NCBI GenBank assembly: GCA_026874595.1
Contig: CM049310.1
Span: 26,213,058-26,277,057, forward strand
Reading direction: 5' to 3'
DNA from: Sipunculus nudus
Lineage: Eukaryota; Annelida; Sipuncula; Golfingiida; Sipunculidae
DNA: 64,000 nt
In this document: in pieces, positions 13,623 to 25,800 of the stretch
Layout: each line of letters begins with the position of its first letter
Numbering within the stretch: the first letter of the stretch is position 1
Translations under genes and position numbers: made by a program
The notes under the pieces: model-generated
Databases searched by the model: none
Seen by the model: only the letters and a program-made list of their open reading frames with translations
What the model was told of the DNA's origin: nothing

Positions 13623-16600
13623 GTAGGAGCTGCCATCTGATGGCAGAAACTAAAACTAAAATGTTTCATTCAGTACACCAATCAATTACATTTTATGGGC
13701 TCTTCCTAATGATTAAACTATATGTTTCAATCTGTACAGTTTCATTTGTTGTTGATAAAGGAATTTTCAGTATGTTAGATAATATTTAAGGTAATATTTT
13801 ACATTTTTTTCAGGATATTTTATGTGTCCCATGATTCACAGGACCTGAAGATCTTCAGCTACATTGCTAGAGATGGTGCCACTAATGTTTTCAAATGCAA
13901 TGTGTTCAAAGCTTATAAGAAGGTGAGGTTTTGAAAATATAACACAACAATAAACTCCCCCCCCCCCCAAAAAAAAGGTCTCTGTGGCAGTATTAAACCT
14001 GGAAATAAAATGATCATCATGCAAGGATAAAACTGAATTATTAGTTAATTATACAAATTAAGAATATATTACCTTAGATGGATCCTTTCCTCACACAATT
14101 AAGGACTAAAATGAAATAATCCAATTTTAATATCTTTTTCAAATAAAATAATCCTCATTCATTTGGAATATCTTGGTGTATGGGTAATGACACTGTAAAT
14201 GTAAAGCATGGCTTATTCTGCACTATATGTGCAATTTCATTATTAAAATCAATTCATTACTTGACGTACACTTCATACTTGTACATTATTTTTGTTGTTG
14301 CAGAGTCAGGCAATGCGTATTGTGCGTACAGTTGGTCAGGCCTTTGAAGTTTGCCACAAGCTCAGTGTACATGCAGTGACAGCTAAACAAAGCAGCGATG
14401 CGGACAGCGAAAAATCCTCCCCCAATAACCCATCAAGGTCCACCAGTAAAGGTAATACATGTTTCATATATAGAAACTTTCTGTTTTTGCTTTTTCAGGA
14501 AAAACATGCTGGTAAATCTTCCCCTCTAGGAATTAGATGCCTCACAAATATCTGGATAGTCTGACTGTTGTTAGTCCCCTGCTGTAGGAGGGAGGACTAA
14601 TCAGATGGTCTGGGTCTGTCTTTCCATCTGTCCAGTCTCTTCTTTTATCAAATGTCTCCAGAACCCGCATTGCGTTCTTCTCCAAATTTTGCAAACATAC
14701 TCATCACATGACACACATCTCTGTCAGTGACTTTTCCAAAATGGTCGTTTCCGCTCTCCTTCAGATAAATCAAAAAGAGCACATAAGCCATCAAATCATA
14801 CAAAAGGATTCTTGGAGCTATGGGAGTTAAATGAATACTATATTGAATGTTTAAATCAATGTAAGACTTGACCCTTTAGTGTCTTGTTCAAAATTTGTGT
14901 GGTTAATTTTTTCATACACCATCATTGCCAGTTAAAAAGAGGGTCATCTGGATACTTAAACATAATATAATCATACATTTTCCTTTTTAAATCCAGTTTG
15001 TATTTTGCGTGTATATTGATTCTTGCCGTGATTTGGGATATTAGCATCATCTGATCCCACTGATCCACTTGATCCTAGTTAAACATATGGTGGGGGATTG
15101 TTTTTGCTTCTTGACCCTTATTTACAATTTTGAGAGATACAAGGAAACCTCTTCCTAAAAATGCAAATGGTTGACAACTTTCTTAGTTTTGTTTTTTGTA
15201 CATAATTGCAATAGGAGTAATAATATAATCATGGGAATCATGGAACTCTCACAGATATTTTTTTTCAGTTTTTGCTGACTTAAAATACCTGTTTCCCTGA
15301 TATGTATAGCTTTTGTATATCTTACAAAAGAAGTGTTCAACAGAATTTGTCAAATATAACTTGGTTTTATTCCCTAATTTCTGATACATGGAGGAAATAA
15401 CTGCCTGGATAACTGAATTGGCAAGAAATCCTGTTACAAAATTAGAATAAGAAAAAAAATATAATTAGACTGAAAACAACACAAGACTGTTTTTCTCCTA
15501 CAGAAAGGTGAAGGCTGAGCAGTCTTTATTTTAAATTGAGAACCTGCAAATGATATTTCGTTGTATAAAACCTGTATGAATGTGAAATTAGAAATTAGAA
15601 AGGTGTGATCAGAATCTTTCATTGAATATAATGAAAAATGAGGAAAGTGGAATTTTAATTTTCTTTTTTTTATGCTAAGACATATAGTTAGAATAATGAG
15701 TTTTGGAGAATAGGAGAATATAGCATAGTATATCACATTATATGATTTATTTTTTTTTTTTTTTTAGCTTCAAGTCAAGGCAAAGCTTCACCAGCCAAAG
15801 CCGCTCCAAGATCGCCACCTGGTGGCCCTCCAGTGTACTCACCCAAACTGTCAGATGAAGAGGCAATCAGGAAAGCCCAGGAGTTGCTGGAAGCGGCCAG
15901 CGCAAAGCCTCAGATGGTCAGTGCTGTTTAACATGCTCCACACAGCACTACTTGCAAAACTCCTGATATTCAAAGCAAACAATATAAATCAGGTTTAATA
16001 TATATTGATTTATACAGTGCACTATAGCAACTTAGACATCTGTGCTAACAGAAGTAACCTGGTCATCCCTTAGATTTAGATGCAGAGACTCAGCATACGC
16101 TGTTTCATAAAACAGAATCAGTTATTAGTCCAATACATATACATTCAAACAGGATCTAAAATCTTTGTAAAAGGCACAGTCATTACAATTTCATTAATTT
16201 AAGGCTGTGTTTAATAGTTTCTAGTACTATATTTAATTAGTGAAATTTCAGATATCTGACAGATTTGGGATACAATATATATTTATATGGTGTGTGTGCA
16301 TGTTTTATAATTTTCTGAGCAGACACACATTTAAAGTGAAATACCAGTTCTGTTAAGAAAATAGATGCACTGTGGTGTATTTATTATTGCTTTGATTATA
16401 ATAAATACATTTGACTGCAGACTGCAGGGACAACAGTGGTCTCTCCTCTGAGCTCTCCTCTGACTGACACACCATACAACCCATCACCTAACAGCCCTCT
16501 GCCCATCAGCGCTCAGCATCAGCTTCAGATGCTGAGACAGCAACTGGAGCAGCAGCAGCAGCAGACACAGGTGGCCATGGCACAGGTCCAGCTGCTCAAA

Positions 16601-19600
16601 GACCAGCTGTCAGCTGAAACAGCTGCACGAATTGAAGCACAGGTGGGTCACATAATCCTCTTAACCTGGGTGCCCTAACTCTTGCAGGAAACACAAATGT
16701 CCAGGCTGCATGAAAATTATTGATAAAATACAGTATCTTGCATTCTTCCATGTCATTAGAATTCTTGACAAGTCAAAACTGCTATATGGGATCTTCAATA
16801 GGTTTCTTTTGTCTGGGGGTTGAGCTTAAAGCATCACAAGTTAGGCATCACAGTCTCAGCACGGGAGCTGTGAGATTTTTCATGGTGGACCCCACCTGCT
16901 GGCATAATGGAAAGGTGTCCTCTCACATGAGTGCAAATTAAGGGGGTTACTTGGTGTCATGACCCAGCAGTTTGGGTTATTACTTGCCCTGAACAGAAGT
17001 TACTATGTCTTGGTCAAACTATGATATAAATGAGAGGATGGAAGCATGTGCTATAGTTCCAAGCCATACACCTATTCTGTAGTTTTACATATTCAGGTTT
17101 ACATTAGTTAAGTAGATAATCATGATGGTATTTTACCTCTACCCAAAAAGAAATAAATGCAATGAAAAAGAGGTTGATGTTAAATGGTCTTTGTTGATAT
17201 TAGTGTCTTTTAGTGTTGATATTAGTGTTCATTAATATGTTAAATTGTATATTATTTTTTAGGCTCTGGAGGATCAGCTACTGGTACAGAACAGGAGTAG
17301 TCTTTTCAATAACAACATTGTATGATGTTTTGTGGTGTGTTGTACAAAATGATGGGTTTATATATGGTGTATAATGATGTATCATGAGTTGTCATGTTGT
17401 ATTGAAGGCCCGGACCCATCAGCTGCTGGTTCAGAACAGGGAGCTACTGGAGCACATTGAGGGTCTTGTCTTTTCAATAACAACATGGTATGATGTTTTG
17501 TGGTGTGTTGTACAAAATGATAGGTTTATATATGGTGTACAATGATGTATCATTAGTTGTCATGTTATATTGAAGGCCCGGACCCATCAGCTGCTGGTTC
17601 AGAACAGGGAGCTACTAGAGCACATTAACGGTCTTGTCTTTTCAATAACGACATGGTATGATGTTTTGTGGTGTGTTGTACATAATGATAGGTTTATATA
17701 TGGTGTACAATGATGTATCATGAGTTGTCATATTGTATTGAAGGCCCGGACCCATCAGCTGCTGGTTCAGAACAGGGAGCTACTAGAGCACATTAAACGG
17801 TCTTGTCTTTTCAATAACGACATGGTATGATGTTTTGTGGTGTGTTGTACAAAATGATAGGTTTATATATGGTGTACAATGATGTATCATTAGTTGTTAT
17901 GTTATATTGAAGGCCCGGACCCATCAGCTGCTGGTTCAGAACAGGGAGCTACTGGAGCACATTAACGGTCTTGTCTTTTCAATAACGACATGGTATGATA
18001 TTTTGTGGTGTGTTGTACATAATGATAGGTTTATATATGGTGTACAATGATGTTTCATGAGTTGTCATGTTGTATTGAAGGCCCGGACCCATCAGCTGCT
18101 GGTTCAGAACAGGGAGCTACTGGAGCACACTAACGGTCTTGTCTTTTCAATAATGACATGGTATGATGTTTTGTGGTGTGTTGTACATAATGATAGGTTT
18201 ATATATGGTGTACAATGATGTATCATGAGTTGTCATGTTGTATTGAAGGCCCAGACCCATCAGCTGCTGGTTCAGAATAGGGAGCTACTGGAGCACATTA
18301 ACGGTCTTGTATTTTCAATAACCACATTGTATGATGTTTTGTGGTGTGTTGTACAAAATGATAGGTTTATGTATGGTGTACAATGATGTTTCATGAGTTG
18401 TAATGTTGTATTGAAGGCCCGGACCCATCAGCTGCTGGTTCAGAACAGGGAGCTACTGGAGCACATAAACGGTCTTGTATTTTCAATAACGACATGGTAT
18501 GATGTTTTGTGGTGTGTTGTACATAATGATAGGTTTATATATGGTGTACAATGATGTATCATTAGTTGTAATGTTTTATCGAAGCTCGGACCCATCAGCT
18601 GCTGGTTCAGAACAAGCTGCTGGAGCACATTAACGGTCTTGTATTTTCAATAACGACATGGTATGATGTTTTGTGGTGTGTTGTACATAATGATAGGTTT
18701 ATATATGATGTACAATGATGTATCATGAGTTGTCATGTTGTATTGAAGGCCCGGACCCATCAGCTGCTGGTTCAGAACAGGGAGCTACTGGAGCACATTA
18801 ACGGTCTTGTCTTTTCAATAACGACATGGTATGATGTTTTGTGGTGTGTTGTACATAATGATAGGTTTATATATGGTGTACAATGATGTATCATGAGTTG
18901 TCATGTTGTATTGAAGGCCCGGACCCATCAGCTGCTGGTTCAAAACAGGGAGCTACTGGAGCACATTAACGGTCTTGTATTTTCAATAACGACATGGTAT
19001 GATGTTTTGTGGTGTGTTGTACATAATGATAGGTTTATATATGGTGTACAATGATGTATCATGAGTTGTCATATTGTATTGAAGGCCCGGACCCATCAGC
19101 TGCTGGTTCAGAACAGGGAGCTACTAGAGCACATTAACGGTCTTGTCTTTTCAATAACGACATGGTATGATGTTTTGTGGTGTGTTGTACAAAATGATAG
19201 GTTTATATATGGTGTACAATGATGTTTCATGAGTTGTCATGTTGTATTGAAGGCCCGGACCCATCAGCTGCTGGTTCAGAACAGGGAGCTACTGGAGCAC
19301 ATTAACGGTCTTGTCTTTTCAATAACGACATGGTATGATGTTTTGTGGTGTGTTGTACATAATGATAGGTTTATATATGGTGTACAATGATGTATCATGA
19401 GTTGTCATGTTGTATTGAGGGCCCGGACCCATCAGCTGCTGGTTCAGAACAGGGAGCTACTGGAGCACATTAACGGTCTTGTCTTTTCAATAACGACATG
19501 GTATGATGTTTTGTGGTGTGTTGTACAAAATGATAGGTTTATATATGGTGTACAATGATGTTTCATGAGTTGTCATGTTGTATTGAAGGCCCGGACCCAT

Positions 19601-22600
19601 CAGCTGCTGGTTCAGAACAGGGAGCTACTGGAGCACATTAACGGTCTTGTCTTTTCAATAACGACATGGTATGATGTTTTGTGGTGTGTTGTACATAATG
19701 ATAGGTTTATATATGGTGTACAATGATGTATCATGAGTTGTCATGTTGTATTGAAGGCCCGGACCCATCAGCTGCTGGTTCAGAACAGGGAGCTACTGGA
19801 GCACATTAACGGTCTTGTCAAACAGCTTCAGGACCTAGAGGTGAAGGTCACAGGGACCACGTCACCAGAATGGATGGCTACTAAGAACAAACAGGTAAAC
19901 ACTTTGTTACGACAAACGTAACATAAAAATCAGGTTTCCACATTAATAAAGCACCAGTTTTGTTCTCTAATATTCAAAGTAGTGAGATCATATCTGGCCA
20001 CAGCTATTTGGAATAACATTAACTGACGTCAGAAATGACATATAGATATATGAAATACTGATATGCCAAAGATTTACAGTTTTAATTTTTTTTATAGGCC
20101 TGCAACAGGTCTTAAATGTATTCACAAATATTTAAAGTGACCTACTAAAAGACCACTGTAATTGTATTTGCAAAAACAAAGTTTTGCGGATACTATGTTT
20201 TCAGCCGACCACCGCCCCGCCACCGAGTGTCCGGAGAACTCCTCCATAACCGCTGGGCGGAATTTCACAAAACTAGGGATTATGTTCGGGTCACATGTGA
20301 ACTGCTGCGCCCCGATTTTGTTTTGACCTCTGACCTTTCCTCTCTGCCCAGTGTCCATTTGTGTTTCTGTTTCCATACATAAACCCACATATCTTGGGAA
20401 CAGTTTGACTGATCAGAAAAAAAATTCTGTACAAATGTAGCCCTTGGATAGCTTTATAACATACAAAAAAAGTGGTGGCACCACCTACAACCATGTTTGC
20501 ACAGTGTTCATCTGTTCATCTGCCCTGGGTTAAAATCACTCATATCTCTGCAATGGTTTGACTAATTCACCTGAAATTCGGCATGCGTTTATATCCTGGA
20601 TAGCTTTCTTGATTTTATGACAGGTGGCGCCACCTACATTCAAGTTCACGTTGCAGACATCCAAGCTCATATCTTGGGAACCGTTTGACCAATTGGGCCA
20701 AAATTTTGCATGTGTGTAGATCTAACATAGCTCTTTATCATATGCAAAACTGGAGTGGCCACCTGCAACCATTTTTGCACGGCGTCTGTCTGTTTGTCTG
20801 CCATGGGCTAAAATCACTCATATCTCTGTAGTGGTTTGACTTATCTGCCTAAATTTAATGCGTGTTTATACATCTTGGATAGCTTTCTCGGTTTTATTGG
20901 CAGGTGGCGATACCTACGTTTATGTTAACGCTGCAGACATTCAGGCTTATATCTCAGGACTGGTTGGACATATCCCCCTGAAATTTTGCATGTGTATAGA
21001 TCTCACGTAGCTCGTAATCATACGCAAAATTTGGTGGCACCACCTGCCACCATTTTTGCACAAGTCCTTCTGTTTGTCAGCTGTGGGATAAAATCACTCG
21101 TATACATGTAGTGGTTTGACTTTTCTGCCTAAAATTTTGCATACGTATACAACTTGGACAGCTTTCTGGAATTGTGGTAGGTGGCACAACCTACATACAC
21201 ATTTCGGCTGCAGACATCCATGCTAATATGCAACACACCTCACTCATATCCCCTTGCCTCTCAATCCATGCCTCACTTCACCTGTTCCACTCTGATTTAG
21301 GCGGATACACAAAGTCGCTTGTCGACTACCAGTATTCTAGTTATTTATTATGCCTGGAAAACAGTAGCCTGTGGCTGTCATGGGAACCAAGTTCATCTGG
21401 TTGAAAACTTGCCCTTTAGATTGCAGCACTGATGTCATCAGTTTTGTACTTTTCATCAGCCACAGTCACCCAGACTGAAAGGTTTGAATAAATATCTGGT
21501 TATTACCAGAAAACCAACATTATAAGGTTATACTTTGAAGACTTCAGTACTATGAAATTGGAGCCAGTATTAAGATGGAATGATATAATCATTACATCAA
21601 GTACTGAATTAGATGACAAATGTTTACTTTGATTTCAGAATGGTATGATGCCTGATGTGACTACACCAGAGAGTGCGCCCATCGTTTCTCCCGACTTCCC
21701 GGATCTAAATGGGTCATCATTATCAGAGATGCCTGAGCAAGCTACCTATGTCAACACTATTGTCAAGTCGGATAACTTTGAGTCTCCAGACAGTGGTCAT
21801 AAAGAAATGTCATCAGACAGTTTGTCAAATAACTTGTCCCCCACTGGAGAAATGGGTGGATGGTATACACCAATGTCTCGCTTCCCAAATTACCCGCTTA
21901 TACACCAAATGAACGGCCATGATGTGCAAGGCTTTTGTCAAGATGATAGGAATCCCTTTGCACAGGAAGCTGAGCGGAGAATGTATAACAGCAGACAAGA
22001 TAGCCAAGGTGACAATTCTCAGAGAGACAGTGGGTATGACACACAGAAACACTCATCAAGCAAGAAACCCAAAGCTTACTCAGACATTGAAAGAGACATT
22101 ACAGGTGCTGGTTCATTGGGACGCAATAACAAAAGGCTGTCGCTGAACGGTATACCAAAGCTGGATCCACCTCCACGCATAGCTAGGAGTCACTCACACT
22201 CTCCAAGCATACCAGCAGAGGTGACGAGTCCTGAGTCAAATACCAGTTCTGTAACTAGTGGCTCCAACCGATCAAGCTCAGAGAGTAGCACCAAAGAAAC
22301 TGCTTCTTATAATCACGGCGGCTCAGAAGATAGCGGTCACCTGAACTTAAGTTTTATGAAGGCTGATGATGAGGAAAGCAGCTTGAGATCTTCATCCCCA
22401 CAACAACAACGAAATAGCTTATTATACGGAGGGACTGACAAGGTTGCAGAAATGACTGTCTCTGAAAATAGTCTGTCAGCGTATCTTGAGAGCAGCCCAG
22501 CTCCTGGTCTCAATCAGAGCTTCTCTAGTTTTAAACCCCAAGATGCAAGTCCTGAGCCCAGTGTACACAAGAGGCTGAACAACCAAGAATGCAAAATGCA

Positions 22601-22850
22601 CAATGAAGTACAGCGGCCAAAATATATCATGACAGGTCCACCGGATGCAGGTCTCGATCATAGTTATGCAAATGGACATCAGACAAAGAATGGTGCGAGA
22701 ATGACACTTGATTTTGTCAGTTCGGATATAAAGAAACAGGACCAAAAGGAGATCGCTGACAACCAAGCCAACAACGCTTTGGAAAACAAGCCTCCCTTGC
22801 TGGATATTCTTACTTTTGAAGAATTTGATGCTTTAGATAGTTCTTCTTAA
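13561..22850 (+). CDS. NOS1AP: NOS1AP (CAPON) orthologue, 3' part: seven coding exons
   Basis: Joining 13561-13622, 13814-13922, 14304-14451, 15768-15916, 16421-16642, 19757-19894 and 21639-22850 gives 2040 nt in one frame: 679 residues plus stop, all introns GT-AG and all phases matching. Residues 1-85 are the C-terminal half of the phosphotyrosine-binding domain ([20 protein letters not shown], then [20 protein letters not shown]), nearly identical to vertebrate NOS1AP. A Q-rich coiled coil follows across exons 16421 and 19757 ([17 protein letters not shown], then [17 protein letters not shown]). The 403-residue last-exon tail is rich in S, N and P. NOS1AP is a cytoplasmic adaptor that links neuronal NO synthase to partners and binds Scribble/Dexras1-type proteins. 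The N-terminal exons lie outside this window. The tail ends in ALDSSS rather than a hydrophobic PDZ ligand. Confidence 0.93.
13814..13922 (+). CDS. NOS1AP: NOS1AP exon (PTB domain core)
   Basis: 109 nt between tttttttcag and GTGAGG. It encodes [20 protein letters not shown] and on through [13 protein letters not shown], the most conserved PTB block of the family. It ends in phase 0. A poly-C/poly-A tract follows at 13957-13976. Confidence 0.95.
14304..14451 (+). CDS. NOS1AP: NOS1AP exon (end of PTB domain and linker)
   Basis: 148 nt after ttgttgcag, with donor GTAATA. It encodes [20 protein letters not shown] (the PTB C-terminal helix), then a polar linker rich in S, D, N and P. It ends in phase 1. 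Confidence 0.95.
14573..15000 (+). repeat. Fragment of a hairpin-ended interspersed element in a NOS1AP intron
   Basis: Starts with inverted arms TAGTCC...GGACTA, followed by a GTCTGTCTTTCCATCTGTCC run, the same 5' design as the other hairpin-ended families in this window. The right boundary is not clear and there is no coding content. Confidence 0.4.
15768..15916 (+). CDS. NOS1AP: NOS1AP exon (linker)
   Basis: 149 nt after a long poly-T tract and tag, with donor GTCAGT. It encodes a proline/serine-rich linker ([20 protein letters not shown]), then a helical [15 protein letters not shown]. Phase 1 in, phase 0 out. Confidence 0.88.
16421..16642 (+). CDS. NOS1AP: NOS1AP exon (Q-rich coiled coil)
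   Basis: 222 nt between ttgactgcag and GTGGGT, exactly 74 codons, phase 0 at both ends. It encodes the QLQMLRQQL...[20 protein letters not shown] coiled coil, which parallels the vertebrate [20 protein letters not shown] segment. Confidence 0.94.
17263..19819 (+). repeat. 168-bp tandem array built from a NOS1AP exon 5' edge plus its upstream intron
   Basis: Near-identical units of 168 bp (one 169, two slightly shorter near 18417-18748). Exon-like parts start at 17408, 17576, 17744, 17913, 18081, 18249, 18417, about 18585, 18749, 18917, 19085, 19253, 19421, 19589 and 19757. Each unit holds about 105 bp of intron (ttttcaataacgacatgg ... gttgtattgaag), the splice acceptor and the first 63 bp of the exon (21 codons, [21 protein letters not shown]). 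Only the last copy, 19757, continues into the rest of the exon and its donor. A diverged first unit begins at 17263 and reads [13 protein letters not shown]. Reading on from any upstream copy reaches a TGA inside the unit. Confidence 0.95.
19757..19894 (+). CDS. NOS1AP: NOS1AP exon (coiled coil, [17 protein letters not shown])
   Basis: 138 nt, 46 codons, phase 0 at both ends, donor GTAAAC. It encodes [20 protein letters not shown], then [10 protein letters not shown], matching vertebrate ARVHQLLLQNKDMLQHISLL-VKQVQELELK. It is the only full-length member of the tandem array before it. Its acceptor (catgttgtattgaag) has a weak polypyrimidine tract and is duplicated 14 times upstream. Confidence 0.93.
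20164..21340 (+). mobile_element. Hairpin-ended non-autonomous element with GGTGGCGCCACC palindromes
   Basis: The 5' end is an inverted repeat with arms GTATTTGCAAAAAC and GTTTTGCGGATAC. The 3' end is GTCGCTTGTCGAC followed by TACCAGTATTCTAG and a flanking T, as at Helitron-type 3' ends. The interior has several ~240-bp degenerate repeats, each containing a GGTGGCGCCACC or GGTGGCACCACC palindrome and CATCTGTTCATCTGCC-type runs. A second copy in the same orientation lies at about 59322-60345. Confidence 0.65.
21639..22850 (+). CDS. NOS1AP: NOS1AP last coding exon
   Basis: Acceptor tttgatttcag, phase 0, 403 codons and TAA. The tail is serine/asparagine-rich with many SP and DSG motifs and no globular domain visible. 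It ends [17 protein letters not shown]. Vertebrate NOS1AP ends in a short hydrophobic PDZ ligand (EIAV) that this exon lacks. An E-x-F sequence (EEF) sits ten residues from the C terminus. Confidence 0.92.
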   Translation, partial: NGMMPDVTTPESAPIVSPDFPDLNGSSLSEMPEQATYVNTIVKSDNFESPDSGHKEMSSDSLSNNLSPTGEMGGWYTPMSRFPNYPLIHQMNGHDVQGFCQDDRNPFAQEAERRMYNSRQDSQGDNSQRDSGYDTQKHSSSKKPKAYSDIERDITGAGSLGRNNKRLSLNGIPKLDPPPRIARSHSHSPSIPAEVTSPESNTSSVTSGSNRSSSESSTKETASYNHGGSEDSGHLNLSFMKADDEESSLRSSSPQQQRNSLLYGGTDKVAEMTVSENSLSAYLESSPAPGLNQSFSSFKPQDASPEPSVHKRLNNQECKMHNEVQRPKYIMTGPPDAGLDHSYANGHQTKNGARMTLDFVSSDIKKQDQKEIADNQANNALENKPPLLDILTFEEFDALDSSS

Positions 22851-25800
22851 AGAAGGACCATCTCAGTCAAACTGATGTGCTTGATGTTTTCCACACATGG
22901 CAAGGTCGTATTTCTGATGCTCACATAGTGTTCCTGTACATTTGGTTTGTAAAACAATGCAGAGTTTAAAAAAATGTCCCAGCAAACAGGGATTATTGCA
23001 ACTCTATGTAAATGGCATAATTTATTTTTTTTGTGTATACTTGGCTTCATCTTAGATGAGTGTGATAGTATTTGTCAACTTTATACTTACTAGTTATGGA
23101 TTGCACAAAGCTGAAATTTGTTTATAACAATAAAGATATAAATACATATATATTTGGGTCTAAGTCAGAGAGTATACACTATTAATATTAGAGGTTTGTT
23201 ATAGATGTGAAATCAACCCTTGAAAAGGGTATTGCAGGTATGTTCAGTGCTAAGTTTTGAAATTTTGTTTCATTTTATAATAATATATGTTTTCATTATT
23301 GAGTGTTATAGAAACCCTTGTTTAACTAATGGTCACACAGTGACTGTTGCATATCTTTGCACATGTCATATTTGTAATCGGTAATAGCAATGCTGTTAAA
23401 GCATGAAAAAGTATGGATTAATCCTTTATGAACATGGTCTTTGATAATTTCAGATATACCTTCATATTTACATTTGGAAATATGTGAAATTAGCATGGGT
23501 GGAACAGCTTTTGGCCTTGAAGCACAAATGGCATATCAATTTCATGTATGAATGAAGGAGAAGTACACTGAGATTGGGTCATGAGTCTTAACGTGTTCAC
23601 AATAGTGCCAGAATTGATAGGTCAAAGGAAGAGCTCACCTTTATTATTTGTGATAAATTATGCTTTTTGACTAATGAAGGAGGAACCTGGTTAATGGTAC
23701 ATCTTTATGTCATCCATCATAGCCAAACCAGTAACAAGGATTAGATCTATTCAGTAACTATCTTACTGCATTCTGTAAGTTCCAGTTATCTACCCTAGTT
23801 GGTCATGTTACTGGCAGTGGCTGCCCCCTATTGGTGAATTTCAATACTAAATCCATAGAGACCTGAGGTGGGATTGAAGTGTTTGGTTGGGTCATCTGGT
23901 AGGTCAGACAAAATGATGTTACATTAATGTTTTTTTTTTTTTATCTCTTGAACTAATTCTGTTTTTAAACTAATAGTTTCAGTGTTACATTTATCAGATA
24001 ATTCCTTTGAACAACCTGTCAAAAATCATCTTTTATATGCTTTAAGACAATGTGAAGGACATGGGTGAAAGGTTTGTATTCAGGGGTGGAGTTGAACCAA
24101 CAAATACTTCATGATGTAGTCTCTCTTGCCATTATTTCAGCCAGTGATGGATGATGTATACCTTATGTACAGTATTTATGGAAATGCTGGTTTTAAAAGT
24201 TGTTTGTGTCCTATCTATTTGTGCTACTAATCAGGTAGTAATTTCAAACTGTCTACACGGTATACTGTTTGAATACAAATGTATTTGAAGTGTTTATGTT
24301 GGGAGGTTTTGTATGCAAACCTGTAAACAATGGGTGGTTATGTGTAAATGTTATTTTTAAAGTAGATAAATTTTGTGTATAGACCAGTATGTACTGTGCT
24401 TTATGCAGAGGTAGACACTGAATTTTAGGGGGGGGGGGGGGGGGGGGGCAAAGGGAAAAAAGAGAAACTGAAAATTTTGGCTGTAATGGCCCAATTTAGA
24501 TTAGCCTTAATTGCATCATGTGCAAAATCCAGTTCAGTTTTTGGTATTTAATGCTAGTTTTATTTTTCAGATTTCCCTGTTCTTATGTACAAAGTGGTTA
24601 CATGTATTATTTATCATGTACACACATAAAAAATTATCTTTGTCAGTAGACACGTAATGTTCCCTTGTTCTGATGAGCTCTGGTTACTGATGGAGGACTT
24701 GTATTCATATATTAAACATGGTCTTTATTATGGAATTGTATATATTCATATATATTTACAGTATCATAAAGTACACTTTCATATGTTGTGGGACAGACCT
24801 TCCTAAAAATAGAGCATTTCATACAATTTAAATAACATATTTAACAAGGAAAGTTTGCAGATGTAAATATATTTTTATTTTTTAGGAAAAGTATACTTTT
24901 TGGAAACTGGTGCAATAAATTTTTCTTTTATATTTTAGAAAATGTCTGTATATTTGAAAGTATATTTTGCCCTGAGGAAAAAGGAATCTCATTTTCAGGG
25001 TCATTTTATCCAGGTTTGTTTGCAAGCTGATATGTAAATCAGTATATCACACTGCAGTTTTACAGGTTGAGCATAATCATGACAAAGATTATATGTTATA
25101 TTATTTTATATTTTTGTTTTGTGTATTTTAGATATATTTGTGTTACCAGTATATAGTTTATATTGGATTTAGAGTATAGTGTTGGTTTATAGTTTATTTA
25201 CATGTAGATATTCACATTCACTGCCAAGATTTTTTATGTTGCTATTGGTGTAATTACTAGTGGCATTGAAAACTCAAGTGCATTCTTTCATTTTAAACAT
25301 GTTTTTAACCAAAATATTGTGAAAGGTAAAATAGTAAAATAAAACATCAGCAAATTGAAAATGCCTTCCTGAAAAATGGACTTCCGATGTCTGCTTTAAC
25401 GGTTGAGCTGAATATTGAGATATAACACGGACCTAGCTTTATATGGTCATCAGGGAAATCCTATCATAAAGTTTACCTAATTTTACATTTTGAAGTATGT
25501 CAGAGTAATAAAAATGTGACACATTTTTTTGAATATGTGTGCAAATCCACATTATTTTGTGGATTTACATTTAATACTTCACTTATAAAACCACCAACAG
25601 TGTTTTTCTGTATGTGGCAAAATGGCATCAGTTTGGCACCCTGCTGGACTAGACAGGTTTCATGATCACTTGTATTGATTTGAGGCAAATTAACCTTGAT
25701 GCACAATAAACACACACATATACATAATTTCAAGCTTTTGTCTCACATTTTACATCATGAGTGGGTTTTATCAGTTTAACAATTGGCGATTTAACCGAAG

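Noticed and set aside
17263-19756. The 168-bp units as a set of coding exons giving a repeat protein
   Set aside because: The units lack a phase-compatible donor. The only GT nearby (acatg|gtatga) leaves 80 nt, which breaks frame with the next phase-0 acceptor, and read-through meets TGA.
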